Source of the DNA: Guyanagaster necrorhizus | Taxonomy: Eukaryota; Basidiomycota; Agaricomycetes; Agaricales; Physalacriaceae | NCBI RefSeq assembly: GCF_019112545.1 | Contig: NW_025064914.1 | Span: forward strand, 35,209 to 99,208 | Direction: 5' to 3' | DNA: 64,000 nt | In this document: one piece after another, positions 23,893 to 34,289 of the stretch | Position numbering within the stretch: the stretch's first letter is position 1 | Layout of the letters: every line of letters starts with the position of its first letter | Notes under the pieces: generated by a model | What the model was told of the DNA's origin: nothing | Seen by the model: the letters and a program-made list of their open reading frames with translations, nothing else | The model's database searches: none | Program-made: the position numbers and the translations under genes

Positions 23893-24892
23893 GCTTTCTC
23901 TATAGCAGTGAGATTGGTAAGGGCTGTCCCTGGTCCTTCAGCCGAAGGTTTGACTGCCGCAGGCATGAAAAAACCCACCTCACAGGAGATGCTCTTGTGG
24001 AAGAGTAAGTTGTCTGTCCTTGATATCTTGACTGTACCCTAACAATCTTGCATCCAGACTACACTATTGTCCTCTGGGAACCGGCTGCCATGCAGACTTC
24101 AAAAATCTACAACTGAGCAATCTTCGCACCCACATAAGAGCTGTCCAGTGAGTCTGAGCCTCATCCATTGTAAGTGCTTACAGCTGACATATCAACAGTC
24201 ATGACATCCAACACCTAATATGCCAAGACTGCATGCCATTTGTGCTTACTGCTGACCCAGCCGCCTTCAACCGGCACAAAATAGAGAAACACAGCGACCT
24301 GCAGCCGGTTCTCCACACCATCCACAATCCCACCCCACCTGCCATGCCAGTTCCATTCCCCCAAGCCCTCCCCCAACCTAGTACCTCAAAGATCACCCTG
24401 GCTCCCCTCTCCACCCTCATCCGCCACCCGCCCGCTCCTTTACTCCCTCCTCCCTGCTCCATTATTATCCGCGCCAAGTTGCCACTCCCAGAAAACCGCC
24501 GCCTCAAGCCGATCGTGCCTCGCCGTCGCCACGACTGGCACGTGGCGCCGACTCGACCTTACATTGCGAGGTACTTGAATACTGTACCTAAACTACGGGA
24601 CTTTCTCCGTGACGCCTGCGGTGTCGAGCTCCGTCCGCCTCGGACTCGCCGCCATCTTCCTTCACCAGTTAGCTCCTCGATGACCGGCAGTGGGAGCGTT
24701 TCCACTTCACCCAGTGCCAGTCAATCCACCCCTCCCACCCGCAATGCGACCATAAGCCCACCTCCCTTGCAATGGGTTGGCTCTCTAACGGTGCCCGAAC
24801 CGATCATGGATACCAACTATAGCCGTTTCCGCTTCGTCGGAGGCAACGTCATCTCCATGCGCCTTGACTCTCGGGTATTGCCTGCTCCTTGA
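23893..24892 (+). CDS. C2H2 zinc-finger protein, tandem paralog 1
   Basis: Three finger exons and a Pro/Ser-rich tail. The exon ending at 24004 carries GCPWSFSRRFDCRRHEKTHL; exon 24058-24147 carries CPLGTGCHADFKNLQLSNLR with THIRAVH; exon 24199-24892 starts with CQDCMPFVLTADPAAFNRHK and IEKH, then a disordered tail ending SRFRFVGGNVISMRLDSRVL. Introns follow the same positions and phases as paralog 2 at 27.8 kb, and both tails end in the same motif (F-x-GxNV-x-S-x-R). The 5' exon is unresolved and the first finger lacks a clear first Cys, so the gene may be N-terminally damaged. A nuclear DNA-binding role is inferred from the fingers only. Confidence 0.65.
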
Positions 24893-26756
24893 GAGGATAC
24901 TCGTGAGTAGTTTCTGGTAAATATAAAAATCCTGCACGAACGATTTTAGAATTCTCTCTCATCTTGACACTGCTACTGTCTTGCTTTCTCTCTTATTTTC
25001 ATTGCTATCCGTCTCGCTATCGTTCCGTCCATTTTTTCTTGCACGAACATTTTCTGTACCTCCCTTTTCCTCTTTGTTATGTCCCCGCTGTATTGCTGTC
25101 ATTGTATCCCTATGCTCATGCTATCAAAAATGCTCTCCCTATCCTTGCTAAGTACTTACTTTTTATCGTTGTCATTGATATACGGGCTCCCAGCATATAA
25201 CTTTCTAATAAACAGATTTATTCATATAACTCTCGTATCGAATACATCTCAAGAACGCTAACTAGGGCTATGTGTCATGGCTAACCCATGACGCAAAGAC
25301 CTAGTTGGCGTCATTGTGATGCAAGGGTGAAGAGGGGCTACGCAAAGAGTCAAACGAGCGCTATTAAAGTAATCCTATTTGCATTGGAAAAATCGTTCGT
25401 GAATAATAAGTCAGATGCGACAAAATTAAGATTGATAAGCACTTCAAAGGTGAACGAACGTACCCCAAGAGAGGTCGTCTCAAGTACAATGGGAGCAAGA
25501 CCAAATTCGGTCCGCTGCTGCTAGCCCATAGGCGTCGTAACCCATCCGAGATCAGGTCTAAACTACAGATTAGCAAGAGAAGAAAGGAAGGGCTGCGCGA
25601 CGCTCACGGTTTCCGAGAAATGGCGAGGCGTGGCGGTTTAGATATTGAGGAAACAGATAATAAAAATTTACGAGTATCACTCCGAGCTAGTGCGCGTGAT
25701 CCTCGAAGGGCTAGAAGTTCTGGCAAAGAAAACGTCAACAGCCATTTTTAGAATTTCTCAGTCGTTAGCACATCGGAGATAGAAGCTTGAGACTCGCCCG
25801 ACTGCACCACTCGGAATCAAGGTATGCTAAATTCCGGTGGATAGGTGGTTCTATGCTTACACAAACGCCAGTCCACCTCTTTGCCCCGTTCCCGCGAAAA
25901 GCAGAAAATGTAACGGGTAGATGCAGGCAAGGAAAAAGACGACCTGAAAACAGGCGCCATGGAGACAACAGTCTCCTTCGATACTAGTACGGACATTAGG
26001 GCAGTCCAAAACGTACTAGCCAGAGATGAACATACAGCTATGTCTCTTGATGTCGGGGGTACACCACGGCTTGAAAGCATATTCGTGGACCGCGATTTCA
26101 GGTGGCCGATATTAGATGGAATGACAAGCCCTAGAATTTGGCAGAAAAGAGCACACGCGGAAAGGATCGATCGCGATCGTAACGGATTGGCTCCCAAGTA
26201 CCTATCAAGTACCACCTAAAGGAAAATGAATCATTCTTCCATGTAGCCGACCTTCAAAAGGGCATAGAAGCCCACAAGAACCAGATATGCTAAGAAGCAG
26301 CATGCTTTTACATCGCATTTTAGCAGCAAAATAACCCTCGTACGTCGGCGGAACCAGAATAGCCAGGCGGACCAACGTTTGAACCGTCAAGTCGACTGGC
26401 GAAATAGAGTCAATCTTACATGTGGACTCGGTACTGAATGAGCGTATATCCATTATTTCCCTAAGCATACAGACATGAAAAGCTGAGATATATTGATGAG
26501 AAAAACAATTCACCAATGCCCGGGAGCAGCATCTCTCATAGAACCCGTCTGCTAGCAATCGTCGTCGGTCAACTATTGCTCAGGCAAGAGAGTCAAACGT
26601 GACTGCAACCGTTCGGGATTTGGATTGGCTGTAGAGATTCGTTCAGACGTTGTTCAGATGGATTTCCAGGCCAAGCTGTCGCGATCAAACGAACCAATTA
26701 GCCCACCACGAGGGCACAAAATACCATACATGTCCGTTACTCTACTCCACACTACA
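24893..26756. other. Intergenic, no gene seen
   Basis: About 1.9 kb between zinc-finger paralog 1 and a retroposon copy. Short frames only, no splice-consistent coding pattern. Confidence 0.5.
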
Positions 26757-26926
26757 CGCCAAAACACCCGGGGAACTCAGAAGGAAGAACGGAGGGACTG
26801 GAACAAGAGGGAAAGAGGATCCTGAGGCCCTGTACCTCCACCGCGTCTTAGTAGTTAGCTTACTTGTTGCGGTTAATCAAATGCTNNNNNNNNNNNNNNN
26901 NNNNNNNNNNNNNNNAAAAAAAAAAG
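26757..26926 (+). repeat. Short retroposon, copy A, containing the assembly gap
   Basis: The 129 bases at 26757-26885 match the reverse complement of 51026-51160 with few changes. In the other copy this sequence runs straight into a poly-A tail, and here a run of A follows the gap, so the gap lies at the base of the tail. It starts CGCCAAAACACC. It encodes no protein. It is either a SINE or a short 5'-truncated LINE-type insertion. Confidence 0.75.
26886..26915. other. Assembly gap, 30 N
   Basis: Thirty undetermined bases, probably a placeholder. Homology with the copy at 51 kb predicts only a few bases (GAATTT) and adenines here. Confidence 0.98.
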
Positions 26927-27808
26927 AAATTCGAAAACAAACAAAGCCACGTGTTCCGGACCGACTCGGCCGACGCCTTTGGTCGAACAATCTCGACCCG
27001 AACCGCCATGACGATTTCATTCGCTGCTCGCTGTGGGCGTCCACATATTCTCTAGACCTCGAAATCGTCAAAAGGCTGAGAAAAGAATCAAGAACCGATG
27101 CTTTTGTTTATCTTTGTCTTCCCGTGGCTATGCGCCTTCTTTGCAACCACCCCCGTCGCCGGCAGCGCTTGGAGAACCGGGAGCACCCTATAAGTCCTCT
27201 GTCCTGCCAGTGCTCTGCAAAACGCTGGCAGGATCATTAAGTTGGTTTTGCTACTGTGTCCAACGTTTGTCTATATTTTAGACACTCGGATCGGTCTATT
27301 TGCGTGACGAGGTCCTCCAGACTCAGCCGACACGAAGGCCAGTCGATTAAAATGTGTTGTCTTCACTGCCCTGGCAGCAGTCTTTCGAAAGCTTTTTCCC
27401 TCACGTTTATGCATAGCAGGGCCCAAATGTTTCTCTTGCGGCGTGCCCGAACGTGCTTTACTTTGTCTACGTTTGCCTTTGTTCAGTTACTGCTTTCGCT
27501 CTCAAGACAAAGGCTTCGACTGATGGACGTTCCATTTCAGTAAAGCAACAAATGGAACCATATGCGCATATGGCTTTTTCGACAAAGCTATGTTCATAAC
27601 AATGCGACGCCTCTTTGCTACTATGAACAATCGTAGTTGCCTTTCGGAGATACTTCGGAATTCACGAATCTGGAAGATAATCGTAATTCAGCAACTTCGA
27701 CAGCCCTATAAAGTGGTCACTAGCTGTTAGAGCTTGCGCTCTTCAACAAAGAATCTCCCATCCTTTGATCTCACTGACGCTCGCTTGCTCTCCCCTTCCC
27801 AAGAAAAC
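26927..27808. other. Upstream region of zinc-finger paralog 2
   Basis: No gene recognised. A TATA-like cctataaag lies at about 27706-27714, some 100 bases upstream of the next start codon, and fits the promoter of that gene. Confidence 0.45.
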
Positions 27809-29156
27809 ATGGCAGTGAGTGGATTATTCTCAGTCACCTCAATGACATTGCTCATTCACTCGTACTCTCGTCTCTTTCCAGCGCCTATCAACCAAGTCTC
27901 GACCTTTCCAGTGCCAACATCCTGGATGTAAGAAGAGATACATCACAAAGAGCGACGTCCATCGACACTCCAAGGTTCATTTGACCGGCGCAGCGCGTGA
28001 CAAAGAGTAAGTGGCTAATTCCTCATCACTAGTCAATTCATATTTGAGGACATACTCACCTAGGATGCATCACTGCCCTATGAGTGGATGCTATTTCGCG
28101 AGTCTCCAACGGGGCAATCTCAAAGTCCACCTCAACGTCATGCAGCAAGCTGCCTTTTCTTCATCTCTTTGACCATTGCACTGACGCAACTTTAGTCTCC
28201 GTGTCAAGAATCTAGTCTGTCATGAATGCGAACCAGTATACGAAACCGGGGACCCATCCAATATGACTAGACACAAGATAAAGATGCATGGCCAGCCGTC
28301 TAAGAGGCGTCTCTCAAAGACAAAAGGTATAGAAGAGTCGCAAAACCTGCCAGTCGACTCTAAGTCCAGATCTCCGTCGCCATCTCCGCCACCTCCACCA
28401 CCAAACTCGCCCCCCGCCTCATCTGGTGCCTCTACCGAAACGCTTCCAGAACGGAGGCTCTCTGACTATAGCAAGTTCGATTTTAAGAGACCGGTTATGT
28501 TGCACTCTTGGTCAACAAAAGATATGCCTCTGAAGCCACGCTCGCAAACTATCTTCGGCCGTCCATCTGTGCCGGTACTGCCCCACAATGGACCGCCGAT
28601 CTCATCGCACCCGCTTGGCACTTTTACCAACCTTCGTCTCCCCCGTCCACCTCTGCCGATACCACTTGCTTCGCCCTTCTTTCACAGTCAGCCTGGGGAA
28701 TACCAGTCGACCCTCATCGACACTTCCACCGAATACACCCACTTCCGTCGCAATTCTGAGAGGTACACGTACACTCCCTCAATGCCCACCTACTTCTACA
28801 ACGACAGGCGCTACTCGGAACCACATATCAGCGCGCTTCCCTCGAGTCGTCGTCCCCCGTCCCACATGCGCTCGACCTTGGACTCGCCTCTGCCCCAATT
28901 CCGCGACCCCTTCCAGCCTGGCCGAGAATTGCAGGTCCCTTCAAGTTCATCGTCTTCAGTGTCGTCGCGTGCGTCTTCTGCTACACCGTCTGTCGATTGC
29001 TCCCCTGCGCTCATGCCTGCGCCAAAGAGATGGGTCGTTACTGTACCTCCAGAGCCAGCGCATGACAGTGATGGGGAAATCCATGTTCGCTTTCTTGGCA
29101 ATAATGTCGTATCCACTCGCCGTGAATCGACGGTGTGGCCTACTCCCGGAGCTTGA
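27809..29156 (+). CDS. C2H2 zinc-finger protein, tandem paralog 2
   Basis: Exons 27809-27814, 27882-28006, 28064-28144 and 28196-29156 sum to 1173 nt (390 residues). Finger 1 is CQHPGCKKRYITKSDVHRHS with KVH, finger 2 CPMSGCYFASLQRGNLKVHL with NVMH, finger 3 CHECEPVYETGDPSNMTRHK with IKMH. The second His of finger 2 is made across an intron that begins GCAAGC, a GC-AG intron; paralog 1 has GTGAGT at the same position. The tail is disordered, rich in Pro and Ser (PPPPPP near residue 115), and ends FLGNNVVSTRRESTVWPT, as in paralog 1. The first exon codes only Met-Ala. It is probably a nuclear transcription factor; targets are unknown. Confidence 0.85.
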
Positions 29157-29495
29157 GAGATGTGATTGTGCTCTCCAGGACGTTCTTTCTGTTTTGTCGT
29201 ACTAATTTCCGTTGTATCCTGTCACTACTGCGTTTTATTGCCCACCACTCGTTTTAGCTATTTGTTATGCTGACGTTTCTTCGTCGCTCCCCTACCGTAC
29301 TGTTTAGCTCCCCATTATTGCCGTTTCATTTTACAGCCGTTTGCATAGTAACACGCTTCTCCTGTGAGTGGAGAGAGTGGTGTGAACTTTGGTCATAAAC
29401 AATGTTTTTGCGGACGTGTTACAATGAGCTTATTGTTTAACTCCCCTAAGGCACCACTGATTGTTATTATAGAAATTATTTCACAATGTAATAAA
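29157..29495. other. Intergenic, no gene seen
   Basis: 3' flank of zinc-finger paralog 2 and 5' flank of the tRNA. Nothing else seen. Confidence 0.5.
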
Positions 29496-29584
29496 GGCGC
29501 TATGGTGTAGTGGCAGCACATGGGATTCTGATTCAGCTGAGAGGTAAAGGTTCCCATAACCCAGGTTCGAACCCTGGTAGTACC
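29496..29584 (+). tRNA. tRNA-Gln (CTG) with a 19-nt intron
   Basis: The cloverleaf is complete: acceptor GGCGCTA against TAGTACC (one C-A mismatch), anticodon stem TGGGA (29521) against TCCCA (29552), T arm CCAGG TTCGAAC CCTGG. The anticodon CTG is at 29528-29530. An intron of 19 nt (29532-29550) sits after position 37, the canonical site for nuclear tRNA introns. Confidence 0.85.
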
Positions 29585-30003
29585 TTTCGCTTGGGGAACG
29601 TTACGGTTTTATTTTTTCTTTTACAACAGTGGAATCAAGGTATAACACGACAGCCCCGACACCTTGGACTATTCTGTTTATACTACAGTATAATAAAGCG
29701 CATTGTATGCCAGGTCGTCATTGGTTATTGAGCGCTCATTTTATTGTCGAGTAATCTCACCTGCCCATAAGTTAATCATCGGTTTATTTATTCCACTTTT
29801 CTTGCTGATAAGTTGTTTGTTCATGACAGGACTCGAGATACTGACTATTCTCCCTCCCGGGCGAAGCCAGATGCTACAAGCCTCAAACTTCTGCGAGCTC
29901 TTTGGCTAGGTAGGAGAGGGTAATCGTCCTGTGCGTACAATCAGCATTTCTGTCTATTCCGTCTATTGGTTATATTCCAAAATCTCGACACTTGAAGCCT
30001 TTC
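29585..30003. other. Intergenic, no gene seen
   Basis: Between the tRNA and the convergent hydrolase gene. A T-rich stretch after the tRNA (29610-29622) may end pol III transcription. Confidence 0.45.
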
Positions 30004-31319
30004 CTACAGAGCGAACTCTCGTTGGACATACCTTTGGTTCTGCAACCCTTCCAATATGCTCAGCAACACGTCTCCCACAGCGTCAGGTGCTTCTTGGACG
30101 ACCTGCTCTCATCAGCGTTATAGACAAGGTGAGACTGGTAGACACACACCAGGTGTCCGGCGCCTGGAATTCTGGTGACCGAAGCGAACTTGCGCCCCCG
30201 AAGGAGGGAGTCTTGCTTCTCCCGGGTACTCACAGCATAATTAACCTCTGGGGGTAAATGCTAACAATGAAAAAAAAAACTCACAACAAATCATTCCTCT
30301 CCCCATAGACCACATGCACCGGCACCTTCTTCCTCGTCTTATCCAGTTCGGGGATAGGATATACTGCATTTATCTGGTTGGCGAACGGTTGACACTCGTG
30401 ATGGGGACGACATCTGAGAGACACTCCCTCCTTGTCCTCCTCGAACCCATGCTCCTGGTATATCAGATTGAACATCAATCTCAAATAACTGCGCGATCCG
30501 GAATCGTACTCACAATGTATATATCCAAAATACGGCTATCCCACATTCTCCACGGTGCGCGCAGCGCTAGGTCCCTGCGAACAGCATCCCTGCTCGCCCA
30601 CGTCTTCCTCCGGTGTGGGATAGTGGAACAGGCGAGCTTGTAAGCGGGCGAGTCTGCGATGCCGATCATGGATCCCGGCCAGATGGCAGGCTCGACGAGG
30701 ATCAAGGCTGAGAAAGGCTGGCGGGTGGGGGTTCCCCAGAAGGACGGCACTAATGCTCTGTGAAACAAAGGGTCGGGTCAGTCTACGCGGGGAAGATCCT
30801 TTGGTGTGGGGCAAGGCGCCGCCTCACACTCACACGGATGCAGCCCCGGCTGAATGGCCGATCAGCACGATTGGGTGGCGGGTTCCGGTCAGGTGGGTCT
30901 TGTAGAGGTTGGCACAGGCTTCGGCCAAATGGTACGAGGCTGCGATTGGTGGTTAGATGCTGGACTCTGGGGGGCGACGGGGTCAGACTCACAGTAGGTG
31001 AAGCCTGGGGCGTCAATGGCGTCCCTGTTAAGTGTAGCCGCTGCGCCATGCGTCTGCGAGTCTATTGCCCAGGCTTCGATGATGGGCCCGCCGTGGGCGT
31101 ACAGACGTTGGATAATTGGTTCCCAGTGTTCTTTATCTGTTGTGTTCTTTGTCAGTACGGAAGTGAGGGGAGGAAGATAAACTTGCGAAATCCAGTCCCG
31201 TGGGCAAATATCAGGATGTAGCCCTTCTTTGTGGTGGCGGAGGGACGGTAACGCTTCGCCGTAGAGACGAGCGGTGTTCCAGTGCTGTATGTGTTAATGA
31301 GGAACTCGGTAACGTTCAT
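30004..31319 (-). CDS. Alpha/beta-hydrolase-fold protein
   Basis: The ATG at 31319 starts MNVTEFLINTYSTGTPLV. Exons then give ILIFAHGTGFHKEHWEPII, DSQTHGAAATLN, the nucleophile elbow LIGHSAGA (GxSxG, near 30860), LILVEPAIWPGSM, VHVVYGERNDL (strand that carries the acid) and IPGAGHLVVQEAPDAVGDVL with the catalytic His, ending at a TAG at 30004-30006. Order and spacing fit a standard alpha/beta hydrolase with a Ser-Asp-His triad. The first intron (31186-31137) starts GCAAGT, a GC-AG intron that joins GTGF to HKEHW correctly. There is no signal peptide, so it is probably cytosolic or peroxisomal. Substrate unknown. The C-terminal exons were joined by eye and are less certain than the rest. Confidence 0.82.
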
Positions 31320-31878
31320 GATTGGGCGCAGATCAACGAAAGGTAGCAGCACAGACGTTGGTTATATACCTCAAGCTTTCTTACATGTAAGGATAAGTGC
31401 AGTCCCGACGTTGGACTCCGAATCGCAGCGGCGGGCAATGTTTTGTTTTATAGATGCGTGATGCGTCGTCATGGGAAATCGTCGGCAGCGCTAATAATGC
31501 TCATAGTGAATAGATAAACCGCTCCTCACATACCGCTGCAATGAGTACGTTAGGGTTCGGTCAGCTCGGGTCTCAAGGGCCTTGCCTTTATTATCATACT
31601 ACATTGATACTACCCGTCGATGGTCCGCGACCAGGCTCAGAGTTATTTTTTGACCGCGGGTACGACCGCCCGCCGTCAAAGTGCTGATTACCGTTTTCGG
31701 AATTAAGCGTTAACAATCAATTTAAAATTCCCATCTCCCCAACTATGCATGCATACCCACTACTAAAGGTCCATGAATTCTCAACGAACGTCATGTAGAT
31801 ACTTGAATGGAAAAAAAAAAAGGAACCACAAAGAAAAAGACCCTCAAAGATCAATTTCCTCTCCCCTTCAGTGATTCT
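31320..31878. other. Intergenic, no gene seen
   Basis: Upstream of the hydrolase and downstream of the small secreted-protein gene. No feature seen. Confidence 0.5.
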
Positions 31879-32513
31879 TCAAACCGAGAAATTGAACAGC
31901 TGGTTCGCCTGGCCGGAAACACAAGTAGACAAGGTCAACTGGGCACCAGGGTTTGCAGTGACGCAAAATCCGTTGGTGTTGGAAGTGATGATGCATTCCG
32001 TGGCGACGATGCCCGTCTTCTGGGAGATGTCCGCACACGTCCGGCAGTCGACCATCCATTGCTGGTCCCTGTGTACGATGTCAGTAACGAGAAAAAGATG
32101 TAAAGAGTGCGAGACGAAGAACGTACACATCGTTACCTGCCGCGTCAAAATTATCCATGATCAGCACGTCGCCCTTGAGCTCGACGGCGAAATTGTCGTT
32201 AGCCACGGTCCTGGTGAAATGTCCGTCAGCGAGGTTAGCTCTGGAACCAAAATCGTAAAAGATGCGGTTACTTGGCGGTGTAGCTGACGACGGGCTGCCC
32301 ATTCTGCTCGAAGAAGAACTCTGACGCCGAAGTGCTGGCAATGACGGGCGCGCCGACGGCGGGGTTGGCTGCCCACGAGAGTGCGCCATTCAAGGTGGAC
32401 ACAACGAGAGCATCACCTTCAAAGTTGGGGTTGCAACTACCCCGGGCGGCCAAGGGCGACGCGGTAGCCGCAGTGAAGAGGAGGGCAGAGAAGAAGAGGA
32501 TCTTTGAAGACAT
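31879..32513 (-). CDS. Small secreted protein, possibly ricin-B-like fold
   Basis: Exons 32513-32273, 32241-32127 and 32068-31879 total 546 nt (181 residues). A clear signal peptide, MSSKILFFSALLFTAATAS, is followed by a mature chain of about 160 residues with FEGDALVVSTLNGALSW, QQWMVDCRTCADIS and a C-terminal CVTANPGAQLTLSTCVSG ending NQLFNF. The spacing of Cys, LTL, C and QxF resembles a QxW-type beta-trefoil repeat, so a lectin-like fold is possible, but only one such repeat is seen and this is a weak match. It would be exported. A TATA box lies about 95 bases upstream of the start. Family membership remains open. Confidence 0.75.
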
Positions 32514-32607
32514 TGGAAATAAAGTTAAAAATGATTAGTTATCAAGAAGACGAAGAAGATCAAAAGGCTGCAAGTTGAAGATGAAGATGAGAGCGAGGAG
32601 AAGGTAT

Positions 32608-32616
32608 CTTTTATAG
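32608..32616 (-). promoter_or_regulatory. TATA box of the small secreted protein gene
   Basis: On the minus strand the sequence reads CTATAAAAG, about 95 bases before the ATG at 32513, a normal distance for a strongly expressed fungal gene. Confidence 0.6.
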
Positions 32617-33121
32617 TGATTTCGGGACCAGCTGACGAGGAGGGCATTGTTACTCTGGGTGGTGAGCAATGAATAGGAGGGCTGTACTAAATCGGCATGG
32701 GCTGTGAGAGATGACTATTCTAGGACCGACTGTATTCATCCACGGATATGTTTTGCCTCAGCCACGATGCAGGAGTTCTTCCCGACCTTGTTTCAAAGAT
32801 GACACCCTAAATGCGCCGAAGGCTAAGCAAGGCATAGTTATCCGTTGCTCAGCATGCTGATAGACATCGAAGACGCAGTTCTAGTCAACTTTCAACATCT
32901 GAGAATAGCATCGTCAGCAGCACCCTTCCACAACAATTCGCAGCAACAAGGGAATGGCGGAAGTCTCAGCATTAGAAAGTTATCGTCAAGCCTAGCAAGC
33001 GCTAGATGGTATTCATTAAAATTAGAAGCAATGAACTCCACGGATCATGAACAGGGAATGAATTGTGATAACGATCAAGCCTCTAAACGGTATAGTCTGA
33101 AGCAGGCCGTAAACACCAAAG
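32617..33121. other. Intergenic, no gene seen
   Basis: Upstream of the secreted-protein gene up to the edge of the large inverted repeat. No coding feature supported. Confidence 0.45.
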
Positions 33122-33879
33122 TCTCGAAGACATGCGAAAGCAAAAGGAGATGAACAAGTTTCAGAAGAGCGTACGCAGTTGAATGTCAAGATCCGGCTTG
33201 TACACGTACTATTCTCGAATACACACAGGTTTGCCTCTCAATAAGTTCCCGAAGACGACGGGAGTATCAAACAAATCAATAACTCCTGGGATGAAGAACC
33301 GTAAGCAATGGTCGCTGCATTTCAGATAGCAGGAGAGATTAAATAAGAGTCTCAGAGCTACCTAGGAAAATATCGTCAATCCCAGCGAACCAGGTCGTAT
33401 GGCAATAAGTATTTTTTGGAAATCATTGAAGTGGGTAAGGTAAGCGTAGGAGTCACACGCACCATGGTTGTCGTGCCAACGTCGATAGGTGGGGCTTTGC
33501 ATTTCAGGCGGCTATGTCCAGTTCCGCATAAAGGAGCATCTACAAAAACGAGAAGGTGAGCGAAAAGGTCGCAAGACAGCAAGGAGAAAAAGTCTCAGAA
33601 AGGAAGCAAGATATCGTCAAGCCCAGCAAGCCGGGTCAGGCTCATTAAATCAGGTTTGTTTTGGAATCATCGGAGAGAATATGAATTTTTGGGTACGTAC
33701 CGGTTTTTTGCAAAATTGGCCATGACGAATGACGGGAGCTATTGAGTACAGTGTGCGGGAAATGGGACGTGGTGGAAAAAGACAAGATGGCAGGCCCTGA
33801 CGGAGAAATTTTTTTTTATCTCCGAAGGCCACTAGTCGGCCCGCTGCGGTCACCCGGACCGTGGGCCCTTTCCTCTAAT
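33122..33879 (+). repeat. Large inverted repeat, left arm (758 bp)
   Basis: Near-identical, as reverse complement, to 34290-35047. I count only scattered single-base differences, mostly transitions (for example TTCAGGCGGC against TTTAGGTGGC near 33508 / 34662). The arm contains two diverged copies of an internal unit of roughly 190 bp. It crosses the end of a coding-like segment but encodes no complete gene. Confidence 0.92.
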
Positions 33880-34289
33880 GTACACTCTAATGTACAAGAC
33901 GCCAGTCACTGACGTCTTGTACTTTTTTAGAGTGCATGGTCGCCTGGAACAGCCAATGGAAACCCTAATTGTCCGTGTACGCTATGTTAAAGCCTACAGC
34001 AATTGCGGTGATATGGACAAGCCTTGTACTGTACTCCTGTACCTTGAAATACATTCCGTGCAACTTGGGCCAGGGACAAATGGAAACACGGAGAGACTCT
34101 TCTCATACCCTAGACTATATATTGAGAAATGCCCGACGGGAGCTTGTTTATCTATGGGGGTCTTAGCGTGTGATATTTGGATAAGTCTTCTTTCATTGCC
34201 CTACCTTGGAAGCCGAAAGGTGATAGATCAGAGTTCACACGGACTGGAGAGCAGGTCCACCAGATCCCAGTCTATTTCTTGTCAATGTT
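33880..34289. repeat. Spacer of the large inverted repeat, with its own hairpin
   Basis: This 410-base unique spacer starts with a small palindrome (33881-33936): ACTCTAATGTACAAGACG, then after 11 bases CGTCTTGTAC and TTAGAGT. No gene is seen in the rest. Confidence 0.7.

Noticed and set aside
24893..26700. Several short frames between the zinc-finger paralogs
   Set aside because: None has splice logic or family resemblance, and composition is that of non-coding DNA.
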